Shown piece by piece: positions 1 to 8,381 of a DNA stretch of 64,000 bases; position 1 is the first letter of the stretch, and every line of letters begins with the position of its first letter. Position numbers and translations under genes: made by a program. Source of the stretch: Sporolactobacillus sp. STSJ-5 (GTDB taxonomy: Bacteria; Bacillota; Bacilli; Bacillales; Sporolactobacillaceae); the NCBI RefSeq assembly GCF_024385605.1, contig NZ_JANFOJ010000001.1:1-64000 (forward strand). Reading direction: 5' to 3'. Below the pieces are notes generated by a model. The model was not told where the DNA came from. It searched no databases and saw only the letters and a program-made list of their open reading frames with translations.

Positions 1-30
1 TTAATTTTTAGCAGGCAGCACCTCCTTAAA

Positions 31-56
31 TTTTGCGAAATATAATTTCGCGAAAT
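31..56. promoter_or_regulatory. AT-rich inverted repeat downstream of ohrR
   Basis: The arms TTTGCGAAAT and ATTTCGCGAAA form an imperfect palindrome directly after the ohrR stop codon. A strong Shine-Dalgarno-like AAGGAGG on the minus strand follows at 22-28, but no ATG, GTG or TTG lies at a usable distance before the window edge. The palindrome could be an operator or the base of a hairpin for a gene mostly outside the window. Its role is unknown. Confidence 0.3.
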
Positions 57-72
57 TTTTATGTTAAAAAAA

Positions 73-531
73 TTATTCACTTGGTCTGTTTTCACTAAAA
101 TTAGCAACGTGGTTGGTCAATATTTTGATCTTCTCGTTTAGTTTTTGTATCTCTTCCATCGTCATTCCACTTGATTGTGCCAGTGCTAAAGGAATGCACA
201 CAGCCTCTTTTTGGAGTGCGGTACCCTGGTTCGTCAAATGGATGTTCACCACTCGCTCATCTTCTTGAGTACGCTCCCGTAGAATAAGTCCTTTCCCTTC
301 CATTCGTTTGAGCAGCGGTGTTAAAGTCCCGGAATCGAGTTCCAGTTTCTCACCCAATTGTTTCACAGAACGTTCACTGTTTTCCCATAGTACGAGTAAA
401 ACAAGATATTGAGGATAAGTAATTCCTAACTTCTTTAAAAGTGGCTGGTACATGCGTGAGATTGCACGTGAGCAAGCATATATGGAAAAGCATAAATGAT
501 CTTGAAGAGAAAACACTGGTTCCAATGACAT
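73..531 (-). CDS. ohrR: Organic hydroperoxide resistance regulator OhrR (MarR family)
   Basis: The 152-residue protein is a cytoplasmic MarR-type winged-helix repressor that senses organic peroxides and normally represses an ohr peroxidase gene. Cys14, in the context DHLCFSIYA, sits where the reactive N-terminal cysteine of Bacillus OhrR lies (Cys15 in B. subtilis). Further cysteines at 20 and 112 are not part of the one-Cys scheme. The recognition helix motif DSGTLTPLLKRME (about 66-78) and the wing ERTQEDERVV are typical of OhrR. The ATG is preceded by AAGGCGG. An OhrR-type operator overlaps its own promoter, suggesting autoregulation. The expected partner ohrA is not in the window and may lie just past the left edge. 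Confidence 0.9.
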   Translation of the reverse strand: MSLEPVFSLQDHLCFSIYACSRAISRMYQPLLKKLGITYPQYLVLLVLWENSERSVKQLGEKLELDSGTLTPLLKRMEGKGLILRERTQEDERVVNIHLTNQGTALQKEAVCIPLALAQSSGMTMEEIQKLNEKIKILTNHVANFSENRPSE

Positions 532-549
532 CCCGCCTTATTAATTTTT

Positions 550-587
550 CACAATTAAATTGTACACAATATTAATAGTAACTTCAA
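550..587 (-). promoter_or_regulatory. ohrR promoter with OhrR operator
   Basis: Reading the minus strand, TTGAAG (587-582) and TACAAT (564-559) are spaced by 17 bp and form a sigma-A promoter. The perfect palindrome ACAATTAAATTGT at 551-563 overlaps the -10 box. It matches the operator motif known for OhrR upstream of B. subtilis ohrA, so repression by promoter occlusion is likely. Confidence 0.8.
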
Positions 588-690
588 TTTTTTTGATTTT
601 CCTTTCATTATTAAACACAAATAAGCATCCACCGCTTAAAACTTAAACGATGAATGCTCATAATCACAACGAATCATTACTGATTCCATG

Positions 691-2103
691 TTATTTAAGA
701 ATTTGCAGCTTTGTTTCTGGGCCCCACATAACTGTTAAAAATGCAACGATTGCAAGAAAAATACCGATAAGAATAAATACAGAGAGAATGCCTTGATTGA
801 TGAGCAGCCAAGCAACTGCATAAGGCGTCACGATGGTAAAAAGTCGTCCGACAGCCTGAGCAGTTCCATTCCCACGCATACGAATCTGCGTTGAAAACAG
901 TTCAGGCACATAAATTGAAAGTCCGACAGCCATGAGAATATAGAGACATACCGTCATAAGAAATCCAACCGTCATGATTGCAATCGGTTGATGCTGGAAG
1001 GCGTAAATGTAACCTAAAACGGCCGTCATAACAAATGCGCAGACAATTATCCATTTCCGACCAATTCGATCAACCATCATACGGCCAATCAGCGCACCGA
1101 TTGGAGCACCAATCATCATGAGTGCTGTATAGCCGAGCGATTTTGAAACGGTAATACCACTGTTTACGAGCAGCGTCGGCACCCATGTGACGAAAGTATA
1201 CGCTGCGGTGTTGATCGCAGCCAAGATCAGACATCCGAGAATGGTACGCCTGATCATTGTTTTACCAAATAGTTCACGATATCGTCCCTGCTTTGTAACA
1301 ATCTGATTAACTGAATTTGTATCTGAATGCGCAGCACATATTCCTTTTTCCGCAGCCTCCTTCTCAAATAATTCGACAATCTGTTCCGCCTTTCTAAATT
1401 TTCCTTGAGAAAAATACCATCTCGGAGACTCAGGGAGACTGCGTCTGAAATACCAGACAATAATTGAGAGAACACCGGCAATTGCAAACATCCATCGCCA
1501 CCCAATTGATGGAATAATCATGAACCCGAGAAAGGTAGCGATCGGGGCGGAACAATTAGCAAATACAGATAATCCGCCAACCCATTTTCCACGTGAACCG
1601 GCAGGCACAAATTCTGCTAGTAAAGCGAATCCCGTGACGATTTCAGCACCGAGACCTATGCCGCTGATTCCTCGAAGCACGATGAGTGTGGTCATATTCG
1701 GTGCAAAAAAGCTTGCGAGCGAAGCCAATCCAAAGATTAATAGATTGATTTGATAGGCAAACTGGCGTCCTTTCCAGTCTCCGATAAAACCTGTAATTAT
1801 TGATCCAATAAACAAGCCGATAAATGTTGTCGAAATAAAAGTCGCGTTCAGTGCAAGCGACGACCACCCGGTTTGCACGAGCTGCCCAAGAACACCTCCT
1901 GCCAGGTAAACGTCAAAACCATCAAGCACCATTCCTAAGGTGATTAATGTGAAAATGCGATACATCGTTTTGGTCACGGGAAGATTATTAATGCGCGCTT
2001 CTAGTTCCTGTCTCTGCTGCTCTGAATAATGATCCTGTTCCATTTCATTAGTCTTTTGTTTGCTTCGTACCTTTTGACTGATTACTGCACCTTCCGAATT
2101 CAT
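691..2103 (-). CDS. MFS transporter, AAHS/sugar-porter-like
   Basis: This is a 470-residue major facilitator permease with about 12 membrane segments. A charged 45-residue cytoplasmic N-terminus precedes TM1, which holds the DGFD motif (61-64) typical of the aromatic acid:H+ symporter family. The MFS signature GDWKGRQ is at 108-114 and a PESPRW motif at about 214-219 precedes the central loop. Substrates in this family include aromatic acids, nicotinate and related organic acids; the substrate here cannot be read from sequence. I chose the ATG at 2103, because GAGAGG lies about 10 bases upstream; a TTG six bases earlier is possible but sits too close. An unusual leader with small ORF and terminator lies upstream (2258-2528). 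Confidence 0.85.
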   Translation of the reverse strand: MNSEGAVISQKVRSKQKTNEMEQDHYSEQQRQELEARINNLPVTKTMYRIFTLITLGMVLDGFDVYLAGGVLGQLVQTGWSSLALNATFISTTFIGLFIGSIITGFIGDWKGRQFAYQINLLIFGLASLASFFAPNMTTLIVLRGISGIGLGAEIVTGFALLAEFVPAGSRGKWVGGLSVFANCSAPIATFLGFMIIPSIGWRWMFAIAGVLSIIVWYFRRSLPESPRWYFSQGKFRKAEQIVELFEKEAAEKGICAAHSDTNSVNQIVTKQGRYRELFGKTMIRRTILGCLILAAINTAAYTFVTWVPTLLVNSGITVSKSLGYTALMMIGAPIGALIGRMMVDRIGRKWIIVCAFVMTAVLGYIYAFQHQPIAIMTVGFLMTVCLYILMAVGLSIYVPELFSTQIRMRGNGTAQAVGRLFTIVTPYAVAWLLINQGILSVFILIGIFLAIVAFLTVMWGPETKLQILK

Positions 2104-2257
2104 AACCAAACATCCTCTCTTTTTTGATCATCCTGTTAAGCGATCATTCTCTCTCTGATTTTCTCTGAATTGTTCAATAAAACTAAATGAGTCTTCCTAT
2201 TTGCGGTTTTTCTGCCGCATATCTCCCCTCTCTGCACATAAAAGACAAAAAAAGTGT

Positions 2258-2288
2258 AAAAAAATAACCCATTCATGAATGAATGGGT
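2258..2288 (-). terminator. Intrinsic terminator in the leader of the MFS gene
   Basis: On the minus strand a perfect ACCCATTCAT / ATGAATGGGT stem is followed by a T-rich tract (2266-2258). It lies about 155 bases upstream of the MFS start, so it either ends a small separate transcript or acts as an attenuator. Confidence 0.75.
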
Positions 2289-2492
2289 AGTAAATACTAA
2301 TCTTTTGTCCCACACAGAACATGAACAGGACACGAATCCTCCCGCTGCGTTCCGTACGGTTGCTGTGTCCTACTAATGAATGAAGTTAGGCTGCGGCAAA
2401 TCAACTAGCCCTTGCAACAATTCAGTTAGCAGGTTTTGCAATCGACGGAACATGCTCATTGGTAGGCTTCCTTTCACAACGTTTTTTCGAGT
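2289..2492 (-). ncRNA. Putative structured leader RNA with small ORF
   Basis: The predicted transcript from about 2492 carries a 28-codon ORF, then a region enclosed by AGGACAC and GTGTCCT arms with an internal CCGTACGG palindrome, then the terminator. I do not recognise it as a known riboswitch class. The 3' terminator arm ATGAATGGG can alternatively pair with TTCATTCAT in the last sense codons of the small ORF, which is the arrangement expected of translation-coupled attenuation. This is an inference from base complementarity only. Confidence 0.4.
2373..2459 (-). CDS. Candidate 28-aa leader peptide or small protein
   Basis: An ATG with an AAAGGAAG ribosome binding site seven bases upstream opens a 28-codon frame ending in tandem TAG codons. 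The peptide begins MSMFRRLQNLL and ends LPQPNFIH; its first two thirds could form an amphipathic helix. It lies between a good sigma-A promoter and a terminator, upstream of the MFS gene. It may be a leader peptide for attenuation or an independent small protein. No homologue is recognised. Confidence 0.4.
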   Translation of the reverse strand: MSMFRRLQNLLTELLQGLVDLPQPNFIH

Positions 2493-2528
2493 AGTGTCAG
2501 TCTACTCCTTGCAATTTACATTTGTCAA
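2489..2528 (-). promoter_or_regulatory. Sigma-A promoter with overlapping inverted repeat
   Basis: On the minus strand TTGACA (2528-2523) and TAGACT (2504-2499) are 18 bp apart. A GAGTAG-7-CTACTC inverted repeat (2489-2507) covers the -10 box and start site, as a repressor operator would. Confidence 0.55.
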
Positions 2529-2677
2529 CAGCATTCTGAAAAACAAGTGGTTAATATTTTTTAACACAAGAACAATTAATCTTTTATTTAATTTTACATT
2601 TGAATTGAAATGCATTCATGTCAACAGTTACAACCAACGTTCATGATTAAGCACGCTCTATTTTTCTAAAGAGACTG

Positions 2678-2705
2678 TTGACAAAAAAATATATCTCTGT
2701 ATTAT
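2678..2705 (+). promoter_or_regulatory. Sigma-A promoter of the leucine operon
   Basis: TTGACA at 2678 and TATTAT at 2700 are separated by 16 bp, just upstream of the T-box leader. It is the only good promoter match seen immediately before leuA. Confidence 0.7.
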
Positions 2706-2711
2706 TGGGAG

Positions 2712-3060
2712 CACAAACATTTTTTACGACAACTTAAACGAATGAGTAAAGCAATGAAAAGGAAAAAGCGATCAGATGAGAAGCTTGCAGAGAGCCGGAG
2801 TATGGTGGAATCCGGCAGCCTCGCTGATTGCGTACTCGCCTTTGAGCGCCGATTTGAAATGCATCTTAGTAGAATCGGCCAAGTGTGACCGCACTTGTTA
2901 TCAAAACAGACATTCCGAATCATCGGATTGCCGTTGAGTCGATATTCATGAGAATATCGAAAAGCCGGGTGGTACCGTGAAATGAGTCCATACAAGTCCT
3001 TTCACCCCTGCATCTGATCGTTTTTTGCGATTAGTGCGTGGAGTGAAGGGACTTTTTTAT
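2712..3060 (+). promoter_or_regulatory. Leucine T-box leader with terminator
   Basis: The T-box core GGGTGGTACCGTG lies at 2967-2979. Stem I shows the AGAGAG (GA/K-turn) element near 2790 and a specifier region reading ACTCGCCTTTGAGC, where CTC at 2835-2837 is the likely leucine specifier codon, matching the ACTC...GAGC context of the B. subtilis ilv-leu leader. A terminator with arms at about 2994-3008 and 3040-3052 and a T-tract follows. Uncharged tRNA-Leu is expected to favour the antiterminator and allow leuABCD transcription. Confidence 0.92.
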
Positions 3061-3159
3061 TTATTTCGATGCGCCGAGAATTCAGCATTTTCGGATTCTC
3101 TGACTATAAAAAAATGCGCAAAACCAAAACAGAAACAATTCAAGGAAAGGAGAACGAAA

Positions 3160-4323
3160 ATGGAAAAGGTTGAAATTTACGACACAACACTCCGTGACGG
3201 AGAGCAATCCCCAGGCTGCAGCCTGAATGAACATGAAAAAGTGCAGGTGGCTCAGCAATTGGAACGCCTGAATGTGGATGTCATTGAAGCCGGGTTTCCC
3301 GCAGCATCGCCTGATGACTTCAAAGCAGTTCATAACATCTCGAATATCGTTAAAAACAGTACTGTTACCGGTCTTGCCCGATCAAAAAAGGCTGATATTG
3401 ATGCGGCATGGGAAGCCCTGAAACAGACCGCAAATCCACGCATTCACGTGTTTATAGCAACATCACCGGTACACATGACCTATAAACTGCGCATGAAGCC
3501 TGAAGAAGTTATGGAAACGGCAGCCGCATCGGTCAGATATGCACGCCAATACTTTCCACAGGTTGAGTTTTCTTGTGAGGATGCCACCCGCAGTGATTAT
3601 GCCTTTATGTCACGAGTCGTCCAAGCGGCAATTGAGGCAGGTGCTTCAATTATTAATCTACCGGATACGGTGGGCTACTGCTCTCCTCAGGAATACGCAA
3701 CAATGTTTCAATATGTTAAAAAGCATGTGCCGAACATCGATGAAGTTCGTCTTTCCTGCCATTGCCATAATGACTTAGGTATGGCCACAGCAAATACGCT
3801 TGCCTCTGTTAACGCAGGCGTGCGACAAATTGAATGCACCGTCAATGGTGTCGGTGAACGCGCCGGTAATGTTGCACTTGAAGAAATCGGTGTCGCGCTT
3901 CATGTTCGCCAAGACTTTTACAAAGTGAAGACCCAACTGAAACTTGATGAAATTGCAAAAACGAGCAGAATGGTCAGTCAATTAATGAATAGCCCTGTAT
4001 CAGCCACCAAAGCAGTTGTCGGTGCCAATGCCTTTGCTCATGAAGCTGGGATCCATCAAGACGGCGTATTAAAGAATCCCAAAACCTACGAAATCATTTC
4101 ACCGTCCCTGATCGGCCTTGATTCCGGAACGCTCGTGCTCGGCAAACATTCCGGACGCCACGCTTTCAGAAACAAGGCGATCGAAATGGGTGTTCATTTA
4201 ACAGATCAGCAGATTGATCAATCTTTTCGAGAGTTTAAAAACCTCGCAGATCAAAAAAAACAACTCACAGATCATGACTTTCGATCACTTTTTTCCAAAT
4301 ATGAGAAAACGATGGCGCGTTAA
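3160..4323 (+). CDS. leuA: 2-isopropylmalate synthase, catalytic part only
   Basis: The enzyme condenses acetyl-CoA with 2-oxoisovalerate, the first committed step of leucine synthesis. The TIM-barrel signatures are present: [12 protein letters not shown] (8-19), metal ligands CHCHND around His201/His203, GVGERAGN (230-237) and HEAGIHQDG further on. The protein is only 387 residues long, whereas typical bacterial LeuA is about 510, and it stops where the C-terminal leucine-binding regulatory domain would begin. No frameshifted remainder is visible before leuB. The ATG has AAAGGAGA upstream; earlier in-frame codons fall inside the T-box terminator. A related Claisen-condensing enzyme such as homocitrate or citramalate synthase is possible, but the leuBCD context and leucine T-box favour LeuA. 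Confidence 0.88.
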   Translation: MEKVEIYDTTLRDGEQSPGCSLNEHEKVQVAQQLERLNVDVIEAGFPAASPDDFKAVHNISNIVKNSTVTGLARSKKADIDAAWEALKQTANPRIHVFIATSPVHMTYKLRMKPEEVMETAAASVRYARQYFPQVEFSCEDATRSDYAFMSRVVQAAIEAGASIINLPDTVGYCSPQEYATMFQYVKKHVPNIDEVRLSCHCHNDLGMATANTLASVNAGVRQIECTVNGVGERAGNVALEEIGVALHVRQDFYKVKTQLKLDEIAKTSRMVSQLMNSPVSATKAVVGANAFAHEAGIHQDGVLKNPKTYEIISPSLIGLDSGTLVLGKHSGRHAFRNKAIEMGVHLTDQQIDQSFREFKNLADQKKQLTDHDFRSLFSKYEKTMAR

Positions 4324-4361
4324 TACAGCCAACAATTTCAAGATAGAGAGAGTTGATTCAA

Positions 4362-5453
4362 ATGACAAAAACTATTACTGTTCTGCCCGGTGACGGCATT
4401 GGTCCGGAAGTTACTGGATCTGCAGTACGCGTCCTTCGTTCCGTCTTGGACAAGAGCAGGAATAAGATCCGATTCGTGGAAAAGAAAATAGGCGGAGCTG
4501 CCATTGATGCTTATGGAACACCGCTTCCTCAAGACACTATTGATCAATGCAAGCAGTGTGATGCGATCCTGTTGGGGGCCGTCGGAGGACCAAAATGGAA
4601 TCAGCAGTCTATGAAGTTGAGACCGGAGCAAGGCCTGCTTGGCATCCGGAAAACAATGGGCTTATTTGCCAATCTTCGTCCGGTAAAGGCCTTTCAGGCA
4701 TTGATTCATTCCTCACCGATCAAACGTTCATTCGTTGAAAATGTCGATTTAGTCATCGTACGCGAATTAACCGGCGGTCTCTATTTCGGTCGTCCAAGCG
4801 AACGTCGAGGGACAAATAAAGAACAAGTTGTTGATACACTCGCCTACAGCCAATTCGAGATTGAGAGGGTTGTCGAAAAGGCTTTTCAATTGGCGATGAA
4901 AAGACGTAAAAAGCTAACTTCGATTGATAAAGCAAATGTATTGGAATCCAGCCGAATGTGGCGTGAAGTCGTAAATGAAACGGCAAAATGCTACCCGGAA
5001 GTAGAAGTCTATCATCAGCTCGTTGATTCAATGGCGATGCAGCTGATCACCAATCCGGCCCAATTTGATGTACTCGTCACCGAGAATATGTTCGGCGATA
5101 TATTAAGCGACGAAGCATCCGTGATTACCGGCTCCTTAGGCATGATGCCTTCTGCCAGTCTCAGATCCGATAAAGTCGGTTTGTACGAACCGGCTCATGG
5201 ATCAGCACCGGATATTGCCGGACAAGGAAAAGCGAATCCACTGGCAACCATTTTGTCGGCAGCCTTACTCCTTCGCTATTCGTTAGACATGGAGCAAGAA
5301 GCAGCGCGAATTGAGGAGGCTGTTCGTGATGTTCTGAACCAGGGCTACCGTACGTGTGATCTGCAGACAGGGCAACAGGATGAGAAAGTGTTAAATACAG
5401 AGGAAATGACTGATCGAGTGATTAACGAGATAAATAAGGCAACGATTGCTTAA
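4362..5453 (+). CDS. leuB: 3-isopropylmalate dehydrogenase
   Basis: This 363-residue NAD-dependent dehydrogenase oxidises and decarboxylates 3-isopropylmalate to 2-oxoisocaproate. It begins with the family's [10 protein letters not shown] motif, has ELTGGLYFG, the active-site stretch [12 protein letters not shown] and the cofactor-binding [13 protein letters not shown]. The length is normal. The ATG at 4362 has a purine-rich GATAGAGAGAG upstream; a TTG nine bases earlier is less likely. It is the second gene of leuABCD and would be controlled by the T-box upstream of leuA. Confidence 0.95.
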   Translation: MTKTITVLPGDGIGPEVTGSAVRVLRSVLDKSRNKIRFVEKKIGGAAIDAYGTPLPQDTIDQCKQCDAILLGAVGGPKWNQQSMKLRPEQGLLGIRKTMGLFANLRPVKAFQALIHSSPIKRSFVENVDLVIVRELTGGLYFGRPSERRGTNKEQVVDTLAYSQFEIERVVEKAFQLAMKRRKKLTSIDKANVLESSRMWREVVNETAKCYPEVEVYHQLVDSMAMQLITNPAQFDVLVTENMFGDILSDEASVITGSLGMMPSASLRSDKVGLYEPAHGSAPDIAGQGKANPLATILSAALLLRYSLDMEQEAARIEEAVRDVLNQGYRTCDLQTGQQDEKVLNTEEMTDRVINEINKATIA

Positions 5454-5484
5454 TAAACCAACATTTTACGAGGAGGAACAACAT

Positions 5485-6894
5485 ATGCAGCCCCGCAATA
5501 TTATTGAAAAAATATGGGATCAGCATCTGATTCATAAAGAAGCCGGAAAACCGGATTTACTTTATATCGATCTTCATCTTGTTCACGAGGTCACGTCTCC
5601 GCAAGCGTTTGAAGGTCTTCGTATGAATCATCGAACCGTTAGACGCCCGGATCGAACATTTGCAACCGTCGATCATAATGTCCCGACATCAGAAAACAGA
5701 GAAACAAAAGATTCAGTTTCAAAGATTCAAATTGAAACGCTGCAAAAAAACTGCAAGGAATTTGGGGTTGAACTGGCTGATATATACAGTCCTTATCAAG
5801 GCATTGTTCATGTCATCGGTCCGCAACTCGGTCTGACGCAGCCTGGGAAAACCATTGTCTGCGGAGACAGCCATACCTCAACTCATGGCGCATTCGGTGC
5901 CATCGCCTTTGGGATCGGCACGAGTGAAGTGGAGCATGTTCTTGCGACTCAGACCTTATGGCAGAAACGTCCGAAAACGATGCAGATCAAGGTCAATGGT
6001 AAATTGGGAATCGGTGTAGGTGCCAAAGATTTGATTCTCGCGATTATTGCTAAATACGGTATTTCAGTGGGAACCGGACATATCGTCGAATATACGGGAG
6101 AAGCAATTCGGGATCTGTCAATGGAGGAACGTATGACCGTTTGCAATATGTCTATTGAAGCAGGCGCAAAAGCTGGTTTAATCAGTCCCGACCAGACCAC
6201 GATTGACTATTTACGTGGCAGACGTTTCTCACCAAAAGGAGCCAAGTTTGATAAAGCTGCTCAGAAATGGCTGGCGCTCGCAAGCGATGACGATGCAGCC
6301 TACGATCGTACCATTGAAATCAATGCTGCTGAAATCGAGCCTCAAGTCACATGGGGAACCAACCCCTCAATGGGCGCTTCAGTTAATGATACGGTTCCGG
6401 ATCCGGAAAGCTTTGACACGGAAGACAAAAGGCAGGCGGCAAAAAAAGCGCTCGCTTATATGGATCTCAAGCCGGGAACACCAATACACGCTATTCCAAT
6501 TGATGTTGTATTTATCGGCTCCTGTACCAATAGCCGGATCAGCGATCTGCGCCAGGCTGCAGAAGTCGCGCGAGGAAAGCATGTCCATGAAGGTGTACGT
6601 GCATTGATTGTACCGGGTTCCTATGCAATTAAAAAACAGGCTGAATCTGAAGGTTTAGATCAAATTTTTAAATCCGCCGGTTTTGAATGGCGTCAAGCCG
6701 GATGCAGCATGTGCCTGGCAATGAACGATGACATTGTACCGGCAGGAAAGCGCTGTGCATCGACATCGAATCGTAATTTTGAAGGACGTCAGGGTACCGG
6801 ATCACGCACACATCTTGTAAGTCCGGCTATGGCAGCAGCAGCAGCAATCAGTGGCCATTTTGCTGATATCCGTTCGTTTGCTGTTGCCCAATAA
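5485..6894 (+). CDS. leuC: 3-isopropylmalate dehydratase large subunit
   Basis: LeuC with LeuD isomerises 2-isopropylmalate to 3-isopropylmalate using a [4Fe-4S] cluster. The 469-residue protein shows aconitase-family signatures: [19 protein letters not shown], and the three cluster cysteines Cys347 (GSCTNSR), Cys407 and Cys410 (CSMCLAMN). GAGGAGG lies before the ATG at 5485. The gene follows leuB closely in the T-box-controlled operon. Confidence 0.96.
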   Translation: MQPRNIIEKIWDQHLIHKEAGKPDLLYIDLHLVHEVTSPQAFEGLRMNHRTVRRPDRTFATVDHNVPTSENRETKDSVSKIQIETLQKNCKEFGVELADIYSPYQGIVHVIGPQLGLTQPGKTIVCGDSHTSTHGAFGAIAFGIGTSEVEHVLATQTLWQKRPKTMQIKVNGKLGIGVGAKDLILAIIAKYGISVGTGHIVEYTGEAIRDLSMEERMTVCNMSIEAGAKAGLISPDQTTIDYLRGRRFSPKGAKFDKAAQKWLALASDDDAAYDRTIEINAAEIEPQVTWGTNPSMGASVNDTVPDPESFDTEDKRQAAKKALAYMDLKPGTPIHAIPIDVVFIGSCTNSRISDLRQAAEVARGKHVHEGVRALIVPGSYAIKKQAESEGLDQIFKSAGFEWRQAGCSMCLAMNDDIVPAGKRCASTSNRNFEGRQGTGSRTHLVSPAMAAAAAISGHFADIRSFAVAQ

Positions 6895-6926
6895 AATAAT
6901 GAAAAATAGATTTGGAGGAACTAAAA

Positions 6927-7517
6927 ATGGAACCCTTTCAAACGTTTGAAGGACTCGTCTGTCCACTTGATCGTACGAATGTAGATACAGATCAAATTAT
7001 TCCGAAACAATTTCTGAAACGTGTCGAACGAAAAGGCTTCGGCTCCTGTCTTTTCTATAATTGGCGCTTCGATGAAAATGGAAACAAAAAAACAGATTTT
7101 GTTCTCAATCAGCCAAAGTATACTCAATCATCCATTCTTGTTGCTCGTGACAATTTCGGTTGCGGTTCGTCGCGGGAACATGCGCCATGGGCACTTCAAG
7201 ATTATGGATTCCGAGTGATCATCGCGCCAAGCTTCGCTGACATTTTTTATAATAACTGTCAAAAGAACGGTATTCTTGCCATTCGGCTTGGCGCTGATCT
7301 TGTGAACAAACTTATTCAACATGCGACTCAAGAAACATTCAGGCTCACAGTGGACTTGAAGCAACAGAAACTATCAGCACCGGGCTTCGATGAATCCTTT
7401 ACTGTTGATCCTTATCAAAAAGAACTGTTGCTGAAGGGCTTGGACGAGATCGCAATCACCATGACCTATGAAAATGAGATCACTGCTTACGAAAAAGAAC
7501 AAGAAGTCGCTCAATAA
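6927..7517 (+). CDS. leuD: 3-isopropylmalate dehydratase small subunit
   Basis: This 196-residue protein is the swivel-domain partner of LeuC. It shows the family motifs DTDQIIPKQFLK and NFGCGSSREHAPWAL and ends at the usual length. The ATG at 6927 follows GGAGGAA. It is the last gene of the operon and is followed by a strong terminator. Confidence 0.96.
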   Translation: MEPFQTFEGLVCPLDRTNVDTDQIIPKQFLKRVERKGFGSCLFYNWRFDENGNKKTDFVLNQPKYTQSSILVARDNFGCGSSREHAPWALQDYGFRVIIAPSFADIFYNNCQKNGILAIRLGADLVNKLIQHATQETFRLTVDLKQQKLSAPGFDESFTVDPYQKELLLKGLDEIAITMTYENEITAYEKEQEVAQ

Positions 7518-7533
7518 TGAGATAATAATCTTC

Positions 7534-7558
7534 CACCTCCTAATTAGGAGGTTTTTTT
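7534..7558 (+). terminator. Terminator of the leu operon
   Basis: A perfect ACCTCCTAATTAGGAGGT hairpin followed by seven Ts lies just after leuD. Confidence 0.9.
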
Positions 7559-7670
7559 AATTTAAGTCTGCCACTCAACACGGGCTCTCTACATGCATCA
7601 ACTCATGCTCATTCTTGAATTCGTGGATAGAGTCCTTGGTTTCTCCTAGCGTCACACAGTAATAATAAAA

Positions 7671-7701
7671 GCAGAACATTCTTCTAAAACGAATGCTCTG
7701 C
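7671..7701 (-). terminator. Terminator of the thiamine operon
   Basis: On the minus strand the arms GAGCAGAGCATTC and GAATGTTCTGCTTTTA form a hairpin with a short T-rich tail after thiE. Confidence 0.75.
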
Positions 7702-7724
7702 TCAAATTGACGCTTCAATTAGAA

Positions 7725-8381
7725 TCAAAACACATTCAATTCCGATAAAAAGCGGTCCACTGCTTTAGCAGGATCGGCACTTTTTGAGATGGCTGATATC
7801 ACGGCGACTCCTGCTGCACCTGCTGAAAGAATGGTGGGCACATCATCTGGTGTTACACCCCCGATTGCAACCATAGGCAACGGGTAGCCTCCTTTTGTGA
7901 GCTCTTTGAACAGTTCACTGCCTACAGGCGACTCCGCGTCGGCTTTTGATTGTGTCGGCTTATAAGGACCGATACCAATATAATCAGCACCGTCGGCGCG
8001 TGCACGCTCAGCCTCCTCAAAAGAATGGGCAGAAACACCCAGCCACATATCTGCTCCAATTCTGTCCCGGACTGATTGTGCACCCTCGTCCTTTTGCCCA
8101 ACATGCACGCCATCGGCTTCAAGCTCCAAGGCCAGTTCCACGTCGTCATCAATAAAAAAAGGAACATGATAATGATCACAGAGCTGACGCGCATCATGAG
8201 CAAACGCTATCCGTTTCATTCCTTTCAATGAATGAGGTCCTTTTTCTCGCCATTGATAGCAGCTGATTCCGGATTTCAGTGCTATTTCCAGCGTCGTCAA
8301 TGGATCATAAAGACCCACATCCTGCGATCCCATGACAAAATATAGCTTTAGTGCTTGATTTAAATGTGAATCATCACTCAT
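7725..8381 (-). CDS. thiE: Thiamine-phosphate synthase
   Basis: ThiE joins hydroxymethylpyrimidine pyrophosphate to thiazole phosphate to make thiamine monophosphate. The protein is a TIM barrel of 218 residues with YQWREKG near the N-terminus, ADGVHVGQKDE, GADYIGIGP and VAIGGV, all typical of the family. I start it at the ATG at 8381, after GGGAGGA, which overlaps the end of thiD by eight bases; the upstream in-frame extension is coding sequence of thiD in another frame. It is the last gene of the tenA-thiM-thiD-thiE operon. Confidence 0.94.
   Translation of the reverse strand: MSDDSHLNQALKLYFVMGSQDVGLYDPLTTLEIALKSGISCYQWREKGPHSLKGMKRIAFAHDARQLCDHYHVPFFIDDDVELALELEADGVHVGQKDEGAQSVRDRIGADMWLGVSAHSFEEAERARADGADYIGIGPYKPTQSKADAESPVGSELFKELTKGGYPLPMVAIGGVTPDDVPTILSAGAAGVAVISAISKSADPAKAVDRFLSELNVF

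Noticed and set aside
2380-2646. An 88-codon plus-strand frame between the MFS gene and the leu operon
   Set aside because: It is antisense to the small leader ORF, has no ribosome binding site and has AT-rich random composition.
3025-3159. An N-terminal extension of leuA
   Set aside because: It overlaps the T-box terminator, and the real ATG with AAAGGAGA lies at 3160.
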